From the NCBI GenBank assembly GCA_905397405.1, contig CAJPVJ010000159.1, forward strand, positions 1-35,562: DNA of 35,562 bases. The letters run 5' to 3'. The notes under the pieces were generated by a model. It did no database searches. It saw nothing but the letters and a program-made list of their open reading frames with translations, and had not been told where the DNA came from. The stretch is from Oppiella nova. Taxonomy: Eukaryota; Arthropoda; Arachnida; Sarcoptiformes; Oppiidae. Numbering within the stretch: the stretch's first letter is position 1; every line of letters begins with the position of its first letter. Positions 10,927 to 20,126 of the stretch are shown here, piece after piece. A program made the translations under genes and the position numbers.

Positions 10927-12950
10927 TCATAGGCCGTGAATGTCTGAATACCTAACAATGGGCTCTTTGTTAGCCGGATCTGTTAGTGGACTAGAGTTGA
11001 GGTTTGGTGTCGTGTTGGCCATCATTGTCGATGTGATAACAAAACACTGTCTGTTGTCGTCACTCATGAGACTCATCTGTTGGTCATTCAGATCCGATGT
11101 CACGTCCCGGTGTCTGTTGGACTCATCCATTGGACCCGAATTCATGTCCATTCGGCTCATGAGACTCGAGTTGTCGCCCATTTGTTCCTTCGGCTGATCG
11201 CTACTTATGTTCATATCAATGACTCTGTTGTTCAGCTCCGGGACTATCACTTCGTGGGCATCGCTGGCGACCACCCTTTCGATTGTCGTTTTCGACGCGA
11301 CATCCGATTCAACGATCTTTTCGTGAGTCCTTTGGCTGTCACTCGCGTTCACACCGTTGTTGTCGCCAACTGTCGGACAACTCTTGACCGCAAAACTCGG
11401 CCTATCATTGTCTGCGAAAGCGGTTCCCTTCAGATCGGACTTGTCTTCGGCGGCTAAACCGACTTTCATCTCGAGAGGCACGCGAACACCCGATCCCTTA
11501 GCCCTACGGCCCGGCTGTTGACGCGTCTTAATCAGCGCGCCGGTAGTCTTGGGCGGCGCCGGCGTCTGTCGCTTCTTCGTCGACGACGGTGACGCCGTTT
11601 TCGTCAGTTTCGTCATCTGATTCTCGTGTTTCTTCTGATGGCGTCTCAGGTGAGAGCCGTCAGCAAAAGACGCCTCACAGCCCGCCCTTCAGGAGTCAAA
11701 CGCAACAAACAATTAACACAAAAAACTACTCAAATGGCGACACAGACGGCTGTCCCGTACATACCAGTCACACTTGTAGGGCCGCTCCCCGGTGTGGGTG
11801 CGCTTATGTTTGGCGAGGTTGGCCACGTCGGTGCTCCGGTACTCACAGCCCGGCCAATCGCAACTGTACCGCTTGTCGCCCGTATGAGCCCTTTGGTGCC
11901 GCTTTAGGTCCCGGAGATCGCGGAAAGACTTATTACAGTTGAGCCAACCGCAGGTGTACGGCTTCTCGCCTACCGTTCCCCATCGAAATCAATTGATTAA
12001 TCACTCAAATGGACAGTTAGGTTATGGGTGACATACCGGTGTGCTTCCGCTTATGGCCCTTGAGATCGTGCGCCCAATTGCTACGATAGGAACAGTTGGG
12101 AAAATCGCAGACATATCGCTTGAGGGCCGTCCCATCGGCGCCCACCTCCACGGTCTTGGGTTTAGGCGCCGACCGCCGCTGTTTCGGTGGTGTCTGTCCG
12201 CTGTTCGGCTGATTCGTGGCCACAGGGTTCGGGTGAACGCCGTTCCCACCGACGCAGCCGTTGGGGCCCATAATCAACGCCTGTTCCTCCCGTTCCTTCT
12301 TCTCCAGCATCTTCCTGATCATGAGGTACTCGTGTTCCCAGATTCGGACCTACAGTTCCCACACGTACACAAGCATTAGATCCATGAGTTGGTGATAGTA
12401 TTGTGTCCAATGTATCAGTCATTGGCAGCAATACTGGTATTAATTATTCATAACATTATAAAACTTTTTTAAAAACTGATTATCGGTTTAGGGAAATGTC
12501 AAACACGGATCAAATGAGTGATAAGAAATCAGCTGTCAATTGACAACACGTGGTGTCATTGGGGGGACTGATAGCCGGGACACTTGTATCATATAAACGG
12601 ATCCATACCTCGGACTCGACGTCCGGCAGTGACCACCGATTCTTGTCGTAGTCCTTGAGTACCGCCACATGTCTCTCGAGAGTGTACTTAAACTTCTCGA
12701 GCGCTTCGGACAACTTCTTCTGTAAGTCGAGATCAGCTCTGAGCCGATCGTTGTCTTTGGCGAGCATTTGGTTGGCTTTCTGCAAGTCGTCGATCTCTTT
12801 GGTCTGACGACAGATCAGTTGGTCTTTCTCTTGGATCACGCAATGAATGCTCGGGTTATTCAGTGTATAGATGTATGAGTCCATCGCTGGTGGGCATCCA
12901 CTTCTGAGGGAGGTATCGCTAGTTTGGGAGGGAATGCCAGTCAACGCCAC
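10927..12950 (-). CDS. Four-finger C2H2 zinc-finger protein with N-terminal coiled coil
   Basis: Exons 12609-12950, 12037-12349, 11765-11969 and 10927-11686 join in frame (introns 259, 67 and 78 nt), giving 539 residues from Met 12950 or 517 from Met 12884. The N-terminus is a heptad-like coiled coil (EKDQLICRQTKEIDDLQKAN and onward), likely for dimerisation. Four C-x4-C-x12-H-x3-H fingers follow, starting CDFPNC, CGWLNC, CDWPGC and CDWAGC, joined by TGEKPY, TGDKRY and TGERPY linkers. Two introns cut finger or linker codons, and finger 4 is only complete after splicing, which strongly supports the model. The C-terminal 230 residues are Ser, Thr, Asn and Asp-rich and look disordered, beginning with basic KKRQTPAPPK. 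The linkers indicate DNA binding in the nucleus. I cannot assign an orthologue. Confidence 0.85.
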
Positions 12951-13032
12951 TGAACAGACATTTTACTCGCATTTACGCCACTTTTACTCATACTCTCTGT
13001 GACGTCGCTCTCTCTCTCCGACTCTCTCACAG

Positions 13033-13077
13033 TCTCTCTCTCTCTCTCTCGCATATGCGCTCTCATAGAGAGAGAGT
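13033..13077. repeat. (CT)n / GCATATGC / (GA)n inverted microsatellite
   Basis: A CT run at about 13033-13050 is followed by the palindrome GCATATGC and, after a short spacer, an AGAGAG run, so the segment can fold on itself. It lies 83-193 nt upstream of the two candidate start codons of the zinc-finger gene and could be a GAGA-type promoter element. Confidence 0.6.
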
Positions 13078-13171
13078 AGACAACCAGTCGTGACATCACT
13101 GCATATGAAATGCAAATACTTTTTGTATGCTTTTAAGAGTTGGGAACAAAAAGTATCTAAACTTTTGCGCT

Positions 13172-13387
13172 AATAATGACCACAAGAATGATATCTATTG
13201 TCTGGAAGTGTCTGTCACTTTTGGATCAGTTAGTTGTCTGAAGACATATAATGAGTATTTGTTTGTTTTGAAAGTTTTACACATTTTTTCCTAGCTTTCA
13301 AAGTCAATGGTATTTAGGATTTACATTGACTTTGATTTTTTCGTATGAAATATCGACATAATTAGCAATTAATGCGATAATTATGCA
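13172..13387 (+). repeat. Diverged dispersed repeat, copy A
   Basis: Aligns in direct orientation with 14765-15005. Shared blocks in the same order are CCACAAGA, TTGTCTGGAAGTGTCTGT, AAGACAT, TTTTACACATTTTT, TTTACATTGACTTTGA, GTATGAAATATCGA and AGCAATTAATGCGATAATTA. Stop codons and indels differ between the copies, so it is not a shared exon. Confidence 0.75.
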
Positions 13388-14067
13388 GTAATTATAGGGT
13401 TTTCGTAATATATAGACAAATATGTGTAAAAGTTTTCAATACATTACAAATAATTAACTTCTAGTTTAAAACTTTTTAAAACTTATGTTTATTACTACAG
13501 TATAAAATATTTTTATTATAAATTACATAACGTTTAGCTTAAAGTTATTTTTAGGAAAATTATATTTTGTTTTGCATTTCAAACTGCATTTCAAGGGACT
13601 CAGTGTTTTTTGGTGGTGATTATAAAGAGAAAACATAAATGTATTATAAATTAAATTTGTTTTTCATTATATAAAAAGCTAATTTAAAAATGGTTATTAA
13701 AAGTTATTTTCTTATTTGCATCATAAATATTAAGATTATGAATAATGTCTCAAATATTGGTCAATAATATTCATGGGAAACACTTTTACGATAATTTGCA
13801 TAAATATTTTAACATGATTATATAGTAGTAATATTACTTTAAATATTAGAATACAATTTTTACTATCAAGTTTTGTAAATGTACCATAATTTTAGCATCT
13901 TAAATATTGTAAATACTGTAGTATTAGCAACATAAATTTATTTGCATATAAAAAACTAACTATATACTGTATAATTACATTATTACTGCCATTAATACCC
14001 TGATTATTGTCATAATTAGTTTGCGATTCTTCGCTTGTCTGCCCTAACATTTGTACCCATATTTGTA

Positions 14068-14471
14068 TCAAAGGTCTGTCCGTTTCATAGGGACAGTCGT
14101 GTTTTTCAGCGTTTCCAATGGCTTATGGTGGTGGTGATCACCATGACCATTATCATCCAGGAACTTAAGTGATGCCGAGTTAATACAATAGCGTTTGCCA
14201 GTGGTCTGGGGTCCATTAAAGACATGCCCCAAATGGCTGCCACACCGGGCGCAGGACACCTCAGTCCGGGCCATACCGTGCGATAAGTCGACAGTGAGTT
14301 TGACTTTAGAGGTGTGGACGGGACTGTGAAATGACGGCCACCCGGAGCCGCTGTCATACTTGGAGTCCGATGGGAACAGCTCTTCGCCGCAAACCACACA
14401 ACAGTAGAGACCGTTGTCATTGAGTTTGAGGTATTCGCCGGTAAAATAATAGGATTTTAAACATACAATGA
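14068..14471 (-). CDS. Methionine-R-sulfoxide reductase B (5' exon unresolved)
   Basis: The C-terminal bulk of MsrB is clear: [58 protein letters not shown] and [11 protein letters not shown]. The catalytic cysteine is in RYCINSASL and the two structural zinc CxxC pairs are CVVC and CARC. MsrB reduces the R-epimer of oxidised methionine in proteins using thioredoxin. Coding text is certain from about 14445 down to the stop at 14068. The usual first 25-40 residues (the LTPEQY-type helix) are missing from this exon. A candidate acceptor TTTTTACAG puts the exon start at 14471, but the first residues this adds do not look like the family and I could not find the upstream exon. The tail after the fold is an unusual 29-residue extension with HGDHHHHK. 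Repeats of about 230 bp flank the gene on both sides. Confidence 0.85.
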
Positions 14472-15319
14472 CTGTAAAAAGCTTTGAAAAATATTTTAAA
14501 ACAAATCAAATTAATTTAAAATTAAATCTAATAAAATGTATTAAATACATAAACAGTATGAAAATTGTTTCACAAAACATAAATTACTTGACGTTTGTTA
14601 GACATACTTATTTACATACATACATAGATAGAAAGCAAGGTCAATTTAAGACAATCAAACAATAATTACTCAATGATTATCTTGTTAAAAAGTAAATGAT
14701 AAGCAATATTGTAATTAATAGTAACACACAGTATATACAGGTATATATCGGTCTATCGTTTTCCGATAATAACCACAAGATATTCATTGTCTGGAAGTGT
14801 CTGTTACTTCGGGAACCACTTATTTGGCTCAAGACATGCACTGACACTGTGTTTATGTTTTGAAAAAAATTTTATGAAAGTTTTTACACATTTTTCATAA
14901 CTTAATGATATTTCATAATAGTATTTATGATTTACATTGACTTTGAGGTTTTTGTATGAAATATCGATATAAATTTAAATAGCAATTAATGCGATAATTA
15001 TGCAGAGCTGTATAGTATTTACAAGTGATATGACCCAGGTTCACGAAAACAATAAAATGTTCATAATTTATTTCCATGATAAAAACAACTTCATTTAATT
15101 AATTACAACAAATTCTTACAAATAATTAACTGGACAATAATTGAAATGAAAATAAATAAATTAAATTAACAAATAAGATTATACAAAAATAAGCGAAATA
15201 ATAAAAATAACATTACATTACAAGTAACTTTTGAAAAAGATATATATATATAATATATATAATATATACGGTATACATCTTAACAAACAAAAAAACTATT
15301 TTATCTATTTTAACCTTGT
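14472..15319. other. AT-rich interval upstream of MsrB with repeat copy B
   Basis: No ORF I trust. The missing first MsrB exon, if close, would be here or beyond. It contains repeat copy B (14765-15005) and short TA runs near 15240-15275. Confidence 0.45.
14765..15005 (+). repeat. Diverged dispersed repeat, copy B
   Basis: Direct-orientation partner of 13172-13387 with the same order of shared blocks. Copy B is about 25 bp longer, from small insertions. The pair brackets MsrB with a spacing of about 1.6 kb. Confidence 0.75.
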
Positions 15320-15783
15320 CTACTTTATTTTAAGTACGCAACTTTCGGCATAAGGGAGCTTGCTCGTCCGGTTGACCAGTCGGGTGACTACGTCGGTGAC
15401 CAGTTTGGTGACCATTTTGGTGCGGATGCTTTTGGGAAGATTTGGTGGCTCTGTTCGGGTCCCAATCGTGCACAGGCCCTTAGTCAGACAGTTGGCGAAG
15501 TCCTTGCTGCACTGTTCCGCCAAATCTTGGTACAAATAAAATCCTACATCAGCCACACATTTATCCTTTGGCTCCATACGATGGAGCACTTCCTCCACGA
15601 AATAGTCTTTGTCCACAAGATATTCGATATGATAGAAACAATCTCTCTTTCGCTCCGTTTGTGACTTTCCTTTTGAATCGTCTCTTGAACCGTCGGGCCT
15701 ATTGAACATACTGTACCTCCGGGACCGCCATATGTGGGCCCTAGAGTCGTCATAATTAACACATAGATTAATATAGCGCTCAT
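15320..15783 (-). CDS. Small Cys-rich, possibly secreted protein with a frame offset
   Basis: I do not recognise the family. The body, 129 codons from Met 15709 to the stop at 15320, has spaced cysteines (CFYHIEY, DKCVADVGF, EQCSKDFANCL, KGLCTIG, AESCVLK) typical of a disulphide-bonded extracellular domain. A good signal-peptide-like start (MSAILIYVLIMTTLGPTYG) begins at 15783 but lies in a different frame, which itself stays open to 15544. The body frame is also open upstream for about 50 codons without an ATG, to a TAA near 15835. Either one small indel separates signal and body, or the body is a downstream exon and the hydrophobic start is chance. No canonical intron long enough fits between them. 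Possible acceptors CTCTAG, TACAG and AATAG lie just before the body. Confidence 0.5.
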
Positions 15784-16083
15784 TATTTGGTAGTTGAGTG
15801 TGTGTTTGTCGGTAGATGTTAGTGAGGGTTGTTTAGTTAATTGGTATAAACGTGAATGTGTATTGGTGATTTATAATATTTATGTAAATTTATAATATAT
15901 ATAAGTTCACAGAAATGAAAATGTTTTATGGGAAATTAAAAATTTAATGATTACATATTATATGACACGCAATTGCTATGTGTGGTAATTAAAATGTGAT
16001 ATGTCATATAATAAGTAATTAAAAGTTTATTAAGTGGATATAAACAACAACTAAAATTACTTTAACTCGCAGTGAGACCCATC
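15784..16083. other. AT-rich spacer
   Basis: 300 bp between the Cys-rich gene and the tRNA-like locus; presumably the 5' flank of the former. No other feature seen. Confidence 0.4.
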
Positions 16084-16106
16084 AATACAGATCTAATTGT
16101 ATGATA

Positions 16107-16189
16107 GGGCCTGTGGTCTAGTGGTTAGGATACGTGGCATATAGGTGTCGTGGTAATATTGGGACCAGGGTTCGAGCCCCGGCGCCCCC
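16107..16189 (+). tRNA. tRNA-like sequence (Glu-type A box), probably pseudogene or tRNA-derived element
   Basis: The internal A box TGGTCTAGTGG followed by TTAGGATAC matches the D-arm of eukaryotic tRNA-Glu, and the B box GGTTCGAGCC with a 4/5-paired T stem is near consensus. A TTTT run directly follows (16190-16193), as for a Pol III terminator. Against a working tRNA: the acceptor stem GGGCCTG / CGCCCCC has two C-C mismatches, the length is 83 nt instead of about 72, and the middle (16132-16165) gives only a weak anticodon stem with no clear Glu anticodon. It may be a decayed tRNA, an intron-containing one, or the head of a tRNA-derived SINE. Confidence 0.4.
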
Positions 16190-16193
16190 TTTT
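16190..16193 (+). terminator. Pol III T-run terminator
   Basis: TTTT immediately follows the CCCCC end of the tRNA-like sequence, the usual RNA polymerase III stop. It would permit transcription of the locus. Confidence 0.4.
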
Positions 16194-18395
16194 CATACGA
16201 TCTGTATTTTCAATTATCTATCAATATTTATAATAACTAGAGTATTATTTTTAATAACTATGTCTATGCTCGTGGCATTTATAGTGTTCAAGGGGGTAGG
16301 TAGTCAAAATTATAATTAATTATTACATATTTCCAAAATTGATTTATAACTTAATAATAATTGTGAAATAAATGATTGTACTTACAATTTAATGCGCTAA
16401 CTATGATGATTGAAATGATCAAGTAAAACTTCATTTTAAAACTATTATTAAAAAAATTTAAAAATTTCAACTTTTACTATGCTCTACCAAAATGTAAATG
16501 TGTTTAAAATATCTGTAATACAATATATATATATATTTTGTATATAAAAAATGGTGTACATAATTTAATTAGAATATAAATTATTTAGTTTAATTAAATT
16601 AATTAATAAGATAATTAATTCCTTTTCTTTATTTGATACAAAATATTAGTAACTTTTTCTAATATTCTCAAAAACTCATTAGTAAGTTGATATTAAAATT
16701 ATCTAATATTTATTGAAATAATTGAGATGTTTATTATAATTATGAATAGGATTTATGTGTGAATGCCTACCCTTTATATTTTATATTAATTGGTAACTAA
16801 ATTGTGAATTTAATTTAATTCGGTAGAAATTCAACTTCTACATTATTATAAATATATTAAAAATTTCATGAATTACAATAGATATTTTTAATAAAATTAA
16901 TTAAATCATAATTTTGTAATAAATATTTTAACTCTACTTTAATTCTGTATTTATGCAACAATTATATTAAATTCAATTACAGTAACCATTACATAAGAAA
17001 TCTTTGACTATTGCTATTGCTATTCAAATACTGCTTAAAATATAACTACATTTACTGTATTTATAATTGTGTGAAATTGCATTAATAATTACTATTTTCT
17101 TATACTGTATTTTAACTTATTTTAGTTTTTTGAAATTCTTTAAGAAGAAAATATAAACTTATTAGCAAGGCAATAATTATAACTTATGGTTTAGTAAAGT
17201 AAAAATATTTATATTATATCTAATTATTAATTATATAATGATAGCGCTTGTTAAGAATGAAACATATACTTACTTAATAAGTTATTAATAATAACATTAA
17301 ATTAAAACATTAAATATTATCATAAGTTTACAAAATACTTAAAGTACCAAGTATGAATTAAATGAACATCTCATAACATCTTATCCCTGATGATGGTCAC
17401 AGTGCTGACCGAAAACGTTCGGCAATTATATTAATTTTATTTTTAAGTCATTTTCACTGATAATATATAAGAGGGTTTAAAATCAACAACCAGCTTCAAT
17501 TTCAGAATAGACTTAATTATAAAGGTATTAATACTATGAGCTCAATACAGGTTTTAACCAGGGTATACAGGGTACATACAGTGCTAATTTTATGAATTCC
17601 TATAGCAGTTTGTGTTTAATAACTCATTTAATGAAACCGTTTTTGCGAGTATTTTTTGTTAACATTTTATTTTAACAGTAATCTTGAGGCTAAACATTAG
17701 TACAAAATATTGAGTGTACAAAATATAACCAAGATACTTTGCGTAAAATACTCTAACAAATAAATACATCTGGAAATCAGTTGTAAAACTGAAACACAAA
17801 CTTAGAAACTAATCAATTGTTTCACTAAACATTAAATATAAAAACTTTTTACAAGTACTGTAATAATATTTATTAAAACATTGTAATTACTATTAAAACT
17901 GGCTTCCTCAAAAACTATTCATAAATATCATTTAACGATTTTATCGAAAACAAACCAAAAACATCCTTGCACCAATTTTGTACAATAATTTTCAATATAT
18001 ATTATAATGCTAGTATCTTATAATTATCTATTGTACTAGGTGTTTCGCAAACAAAATACATACAAAACAAACTTTTTTATAAAATACTTTTATCCGATCA
18101 ATACTTCTGGGGATGAGCTGTGAAACTGAAACACAAATAAAAGCTATAAACTAATGAAAATGATTTCAAACCTGTTTTTCTCGCTATTTATTAATTAATG
18201 GCTTTATTTTACTTTTCATTTTACAAGCCATGGATTCGCCGGAGATTTTGTTTCTGATGTTTAATACGAAACAAAAAACGATTTATTAGTTTATCGATAG
18301 TATAGGAAAGACATCATAATTAATGGCTTAGACTACCGGCCCATCGGATTTGCGAGGGTTTGTTATATACACGGGGATCGGGAGTTGACATCCAG
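16194..18395. other. AT-rich, repeat-bearing region
   Basis: No gene. It holds a hammerhead-like motif (17387-17414), a diverged duplicated block (about 17748-17818 and 18080-18160, sharing GTGAAACTGAAACACAAA-type text), and a less AT-rich patch at 18330-18395 of unknown origin. Confidence 0.5.
17387..17414 (+). other. Hammerhead-like core motif
   Basis: CTGATGA, one extra T, a 5-bp stem (GGTCA / TGACC) with a 6-nt loop, then GAAA. This is the conserved core order of a hammerhead ribozyme, but with one extra base after CTGATGA, and I cannot see a convincing stem III or cleavage site. It may be a relic of a retroelement end such as a Penelope-like element. Confidence 0.25.
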
Positions 18396-18522
18396 TTCCT
18401 CGCACACCATACACACTGCTATGGTATTGAACTCAACCCACGACTAGTCGATAGTTATCTGAAGAATGAGTGAAAAAATTAAATTTCAAATAAATTTTAG
18501 TCATAAAGTCGACGGAAATATA
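18396..18522 (+). repeat. 127-bp direct repeat, left copy
   Basis: Identical by eye over 127 bp to 18902-19028, from TTCCTCGCACACC to GACGGAAATATA. Flanking bases differ at both ends (G/A before, C/G after). Confidence 0.9.
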
Positions 18523-18901
18523 CCGTATTCCCGCGCAACAACCGGCATGCCGTTATAAGTGAGGCTGATCATTTTTACAAAAATTGCTTTATGATACCCT
18601 ACCGGCATGCCGGTATAAAGTGAGGCACATATTTATGAATTGTCATGCATAAAGCGATACTAGTACTAATTTTACTTATATTTATATATTTTTCTAGCAT
18701 AAACCTATTTATACAACAAAAATAAACTGTAAAATGTTAAAATTAATAGGAAATTTGGTTTATATTTATTTTTAACGCATTTATATAACAAAATATTAAT
18801 AATTTTTAAAATATTAAAAACATATTTTAGACCTCACTTATTACGGCATGCCGTTATACCCCGGGGTATAACGGCAGTCTCATCAACCTCACTTTACACC
18901 A
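18523..18901. mobile_element. 379-bp core with palindromic subterminal motifs between direct repeats
   Basis: Near the left end the motif ACCGGCATGCCG(G/T)TATAA(A)GTGAGG occurs twice (18541 and 18601). Near the right end it occurs inverted as CCTCACTTATTACGGCATGCCG (18832-18853), followed by a degenerate inverted copy ending CCTCACTTTACACC at 18900. The middle is AT-rich and non-coding. Inverted subterminal motifs suggest a small non-autonomous element; the flanking 127-bp repeats make the whole unit 633 bp. No TG...CA ends and no short target duplication are visible. Confidence 0.45.
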
Positions 18902-19028
18902 TTCCTCGCACACCATACACACTGCTATGGTATTGAACTCAACCCACGACTAGTCGATAGTTATCTGAAGAATGAGTGAAAAAATTAAATTTCAAATAAA
19001 TTTTAGTCATAAAGTCGACGGAAATATA
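18902..19028 (+). repeat. 127-bp direct repeat, right copy
   Basis: Perfect partner of 18396-18522, offset 506 bp. Perfect identity inside decayed surroundings indicates a recent duplication or recent homogenisation. Confidence 0.9.
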
Positions 19029-19139
19029 GTATTATATCGAGAGGTGTGGGAACTCCTACCCCCGGGAATGGTAGTATAAATTTCAGGTTTACTTTTGATT
19101 ATCATTTTATTGACAGAAATTGTTTGCCAAACAAAATAA

Positions 19140-20000
19140 ATAATATTTTATGTAAATTTTAATTATCTAGCATAAATTTTGCCAGTAATTTATTGGGATA
19201 ATTTATCCTGGATAAATATGAGTTTCATTCATTAGTTTGAATAAATGAATACTATGGTATTTATATAAATAAAAATATTTTTGATATATATAATAAATAA
19301 TATGACACAAAATGTTATCAAATTAATAAATAATAATTAATATTTTAAAAAAGTTTTATTAGATTAATGTGTGAATAGTTTCTCAAAATTAAATTAATAT
19401 GAATTCATTAATAATATTTTATGTAAATTTTAATTATCTAGCATAAATTTTGCCAGTAATTTATTGGGATAATTTATCCTGGATAAATATGAGTTTCATT
19501 CATTAGTTTGAATAAATGAATACTATGGTATTTATATATATAATAAATAATATGACACAAAATGTTATCAAATTAATAAATAATAATTAATATTTTAAAA
19601 AAGTTTTATTAGATTAATGTGTGAATAGTTTCTCAAAATTAAATTAATATGAATTCATTAATTTAATTAAAAATAAATACTATGATATTTAAATAAATAT
19701 TTTTTGATATAAATAACATTATATAAACTTCAATTTAAATTAATAAAACACAACATGGCAAAAATTTTACACATAAAAATGAGAATAGATTTTTAAAATT
19801 AAAATAATACAAAATGATTCAGTAGTTTAAAAATAAATACTATTGTATAATATTTTATAAACTACATACTACTGTACATACTTAATAATTAATAAATAAC
19901 TATTACAGTAAAAAAAAGTTAATGATTAACTCGAAAGTAAATTAATAAACATCATACTACAGTATTAACATGGCAACAAAGTTTTAACCATAACTGTGAG
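19140..20000. repeat. Decaying tandem repeat array
   Basis: Unit 1 (19140-19410, 271 bp) and unit 2 (19411-19660, 250 bp) are nearly identical apart from a deletion of about 21 bp after GGTATTTATATA. Two much more diverged partial units follow, starting with AATAAATACTAT near 19673 and 19833 and each carrying CAACATGGCAA or ACATGGCAACA then GAGAA or GAGAAAG. The core period is about 160 bp; the first two units carry an extra 110 bp. No coding potential. Confidence 0.75.
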
Positions 20001-20085
20001 AAAGTTTATCAACAAAAACAAACAAAATTAAATTAATTAATCGATTGACTGATCAGCGAAAGTGTGTAACAAAAACTAATCGACT

Positions 20086-20091
20086 TTTATT
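20086..20091 (-). promoter_or_regulatory. Poly(A) signal of the acyl-CoA synthetase gene
   Basis: AATAAA on the minus strand, 36 nt after the stop codon at 20127. Confidence 0.55.
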
Positions 20092-20126
20092 CGCCGCAAA
20101 AATCAAATCAATTTTCAGTTTTATTT

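Larger units (their letters stand above)
12951..14067. other. Upstream region of the zinc-finger gene and 3' flank of MsrB
   Basis: No coding signal. It contains a (CT)n tract and (GA)n tract flanking a GCATATGC palindrome (13033-13077) and repeat copy A (13172-13387). A minus-strand AATAAA at 13937-13942 fits the MsrB 3' end. Confidence 0.5.
16084..16208. repeat. Inverted repeat enclosing the tRNA-like sequence
   Basis: The left arm is 16084-16093 plus 16099-16104 (AATACAGATC, five-base bulge TAATT, GTATGA). The right arm, 16193-16208, is TCATACGATCTGTATT. All 16 bases are complementary. The arms end 2-4 nt from the edges of the tRNA-like region. Confidence 0.7.

Noticed and set aside
11589-11942. 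Plus-strand frames of about 100 codons opposite the zinc-finger gene.
   Set aside because: Antisense shadow of the spliced zinc-finger exons, whose reading is supported by four complete fingers.
16134-16319. 61-codon frame overlapping the tRNA-like sequence.
   Set aside because: It starts inside the tRNA-like region and has no protein-like features.
18396-19028. Reading the 127-bp direct repeats as LTRs of a miniature retrotransposon.
   Set aside because: No TG...CA ends, no primer-binding site or polypurine tract, and no short target-site duplication could be seen.
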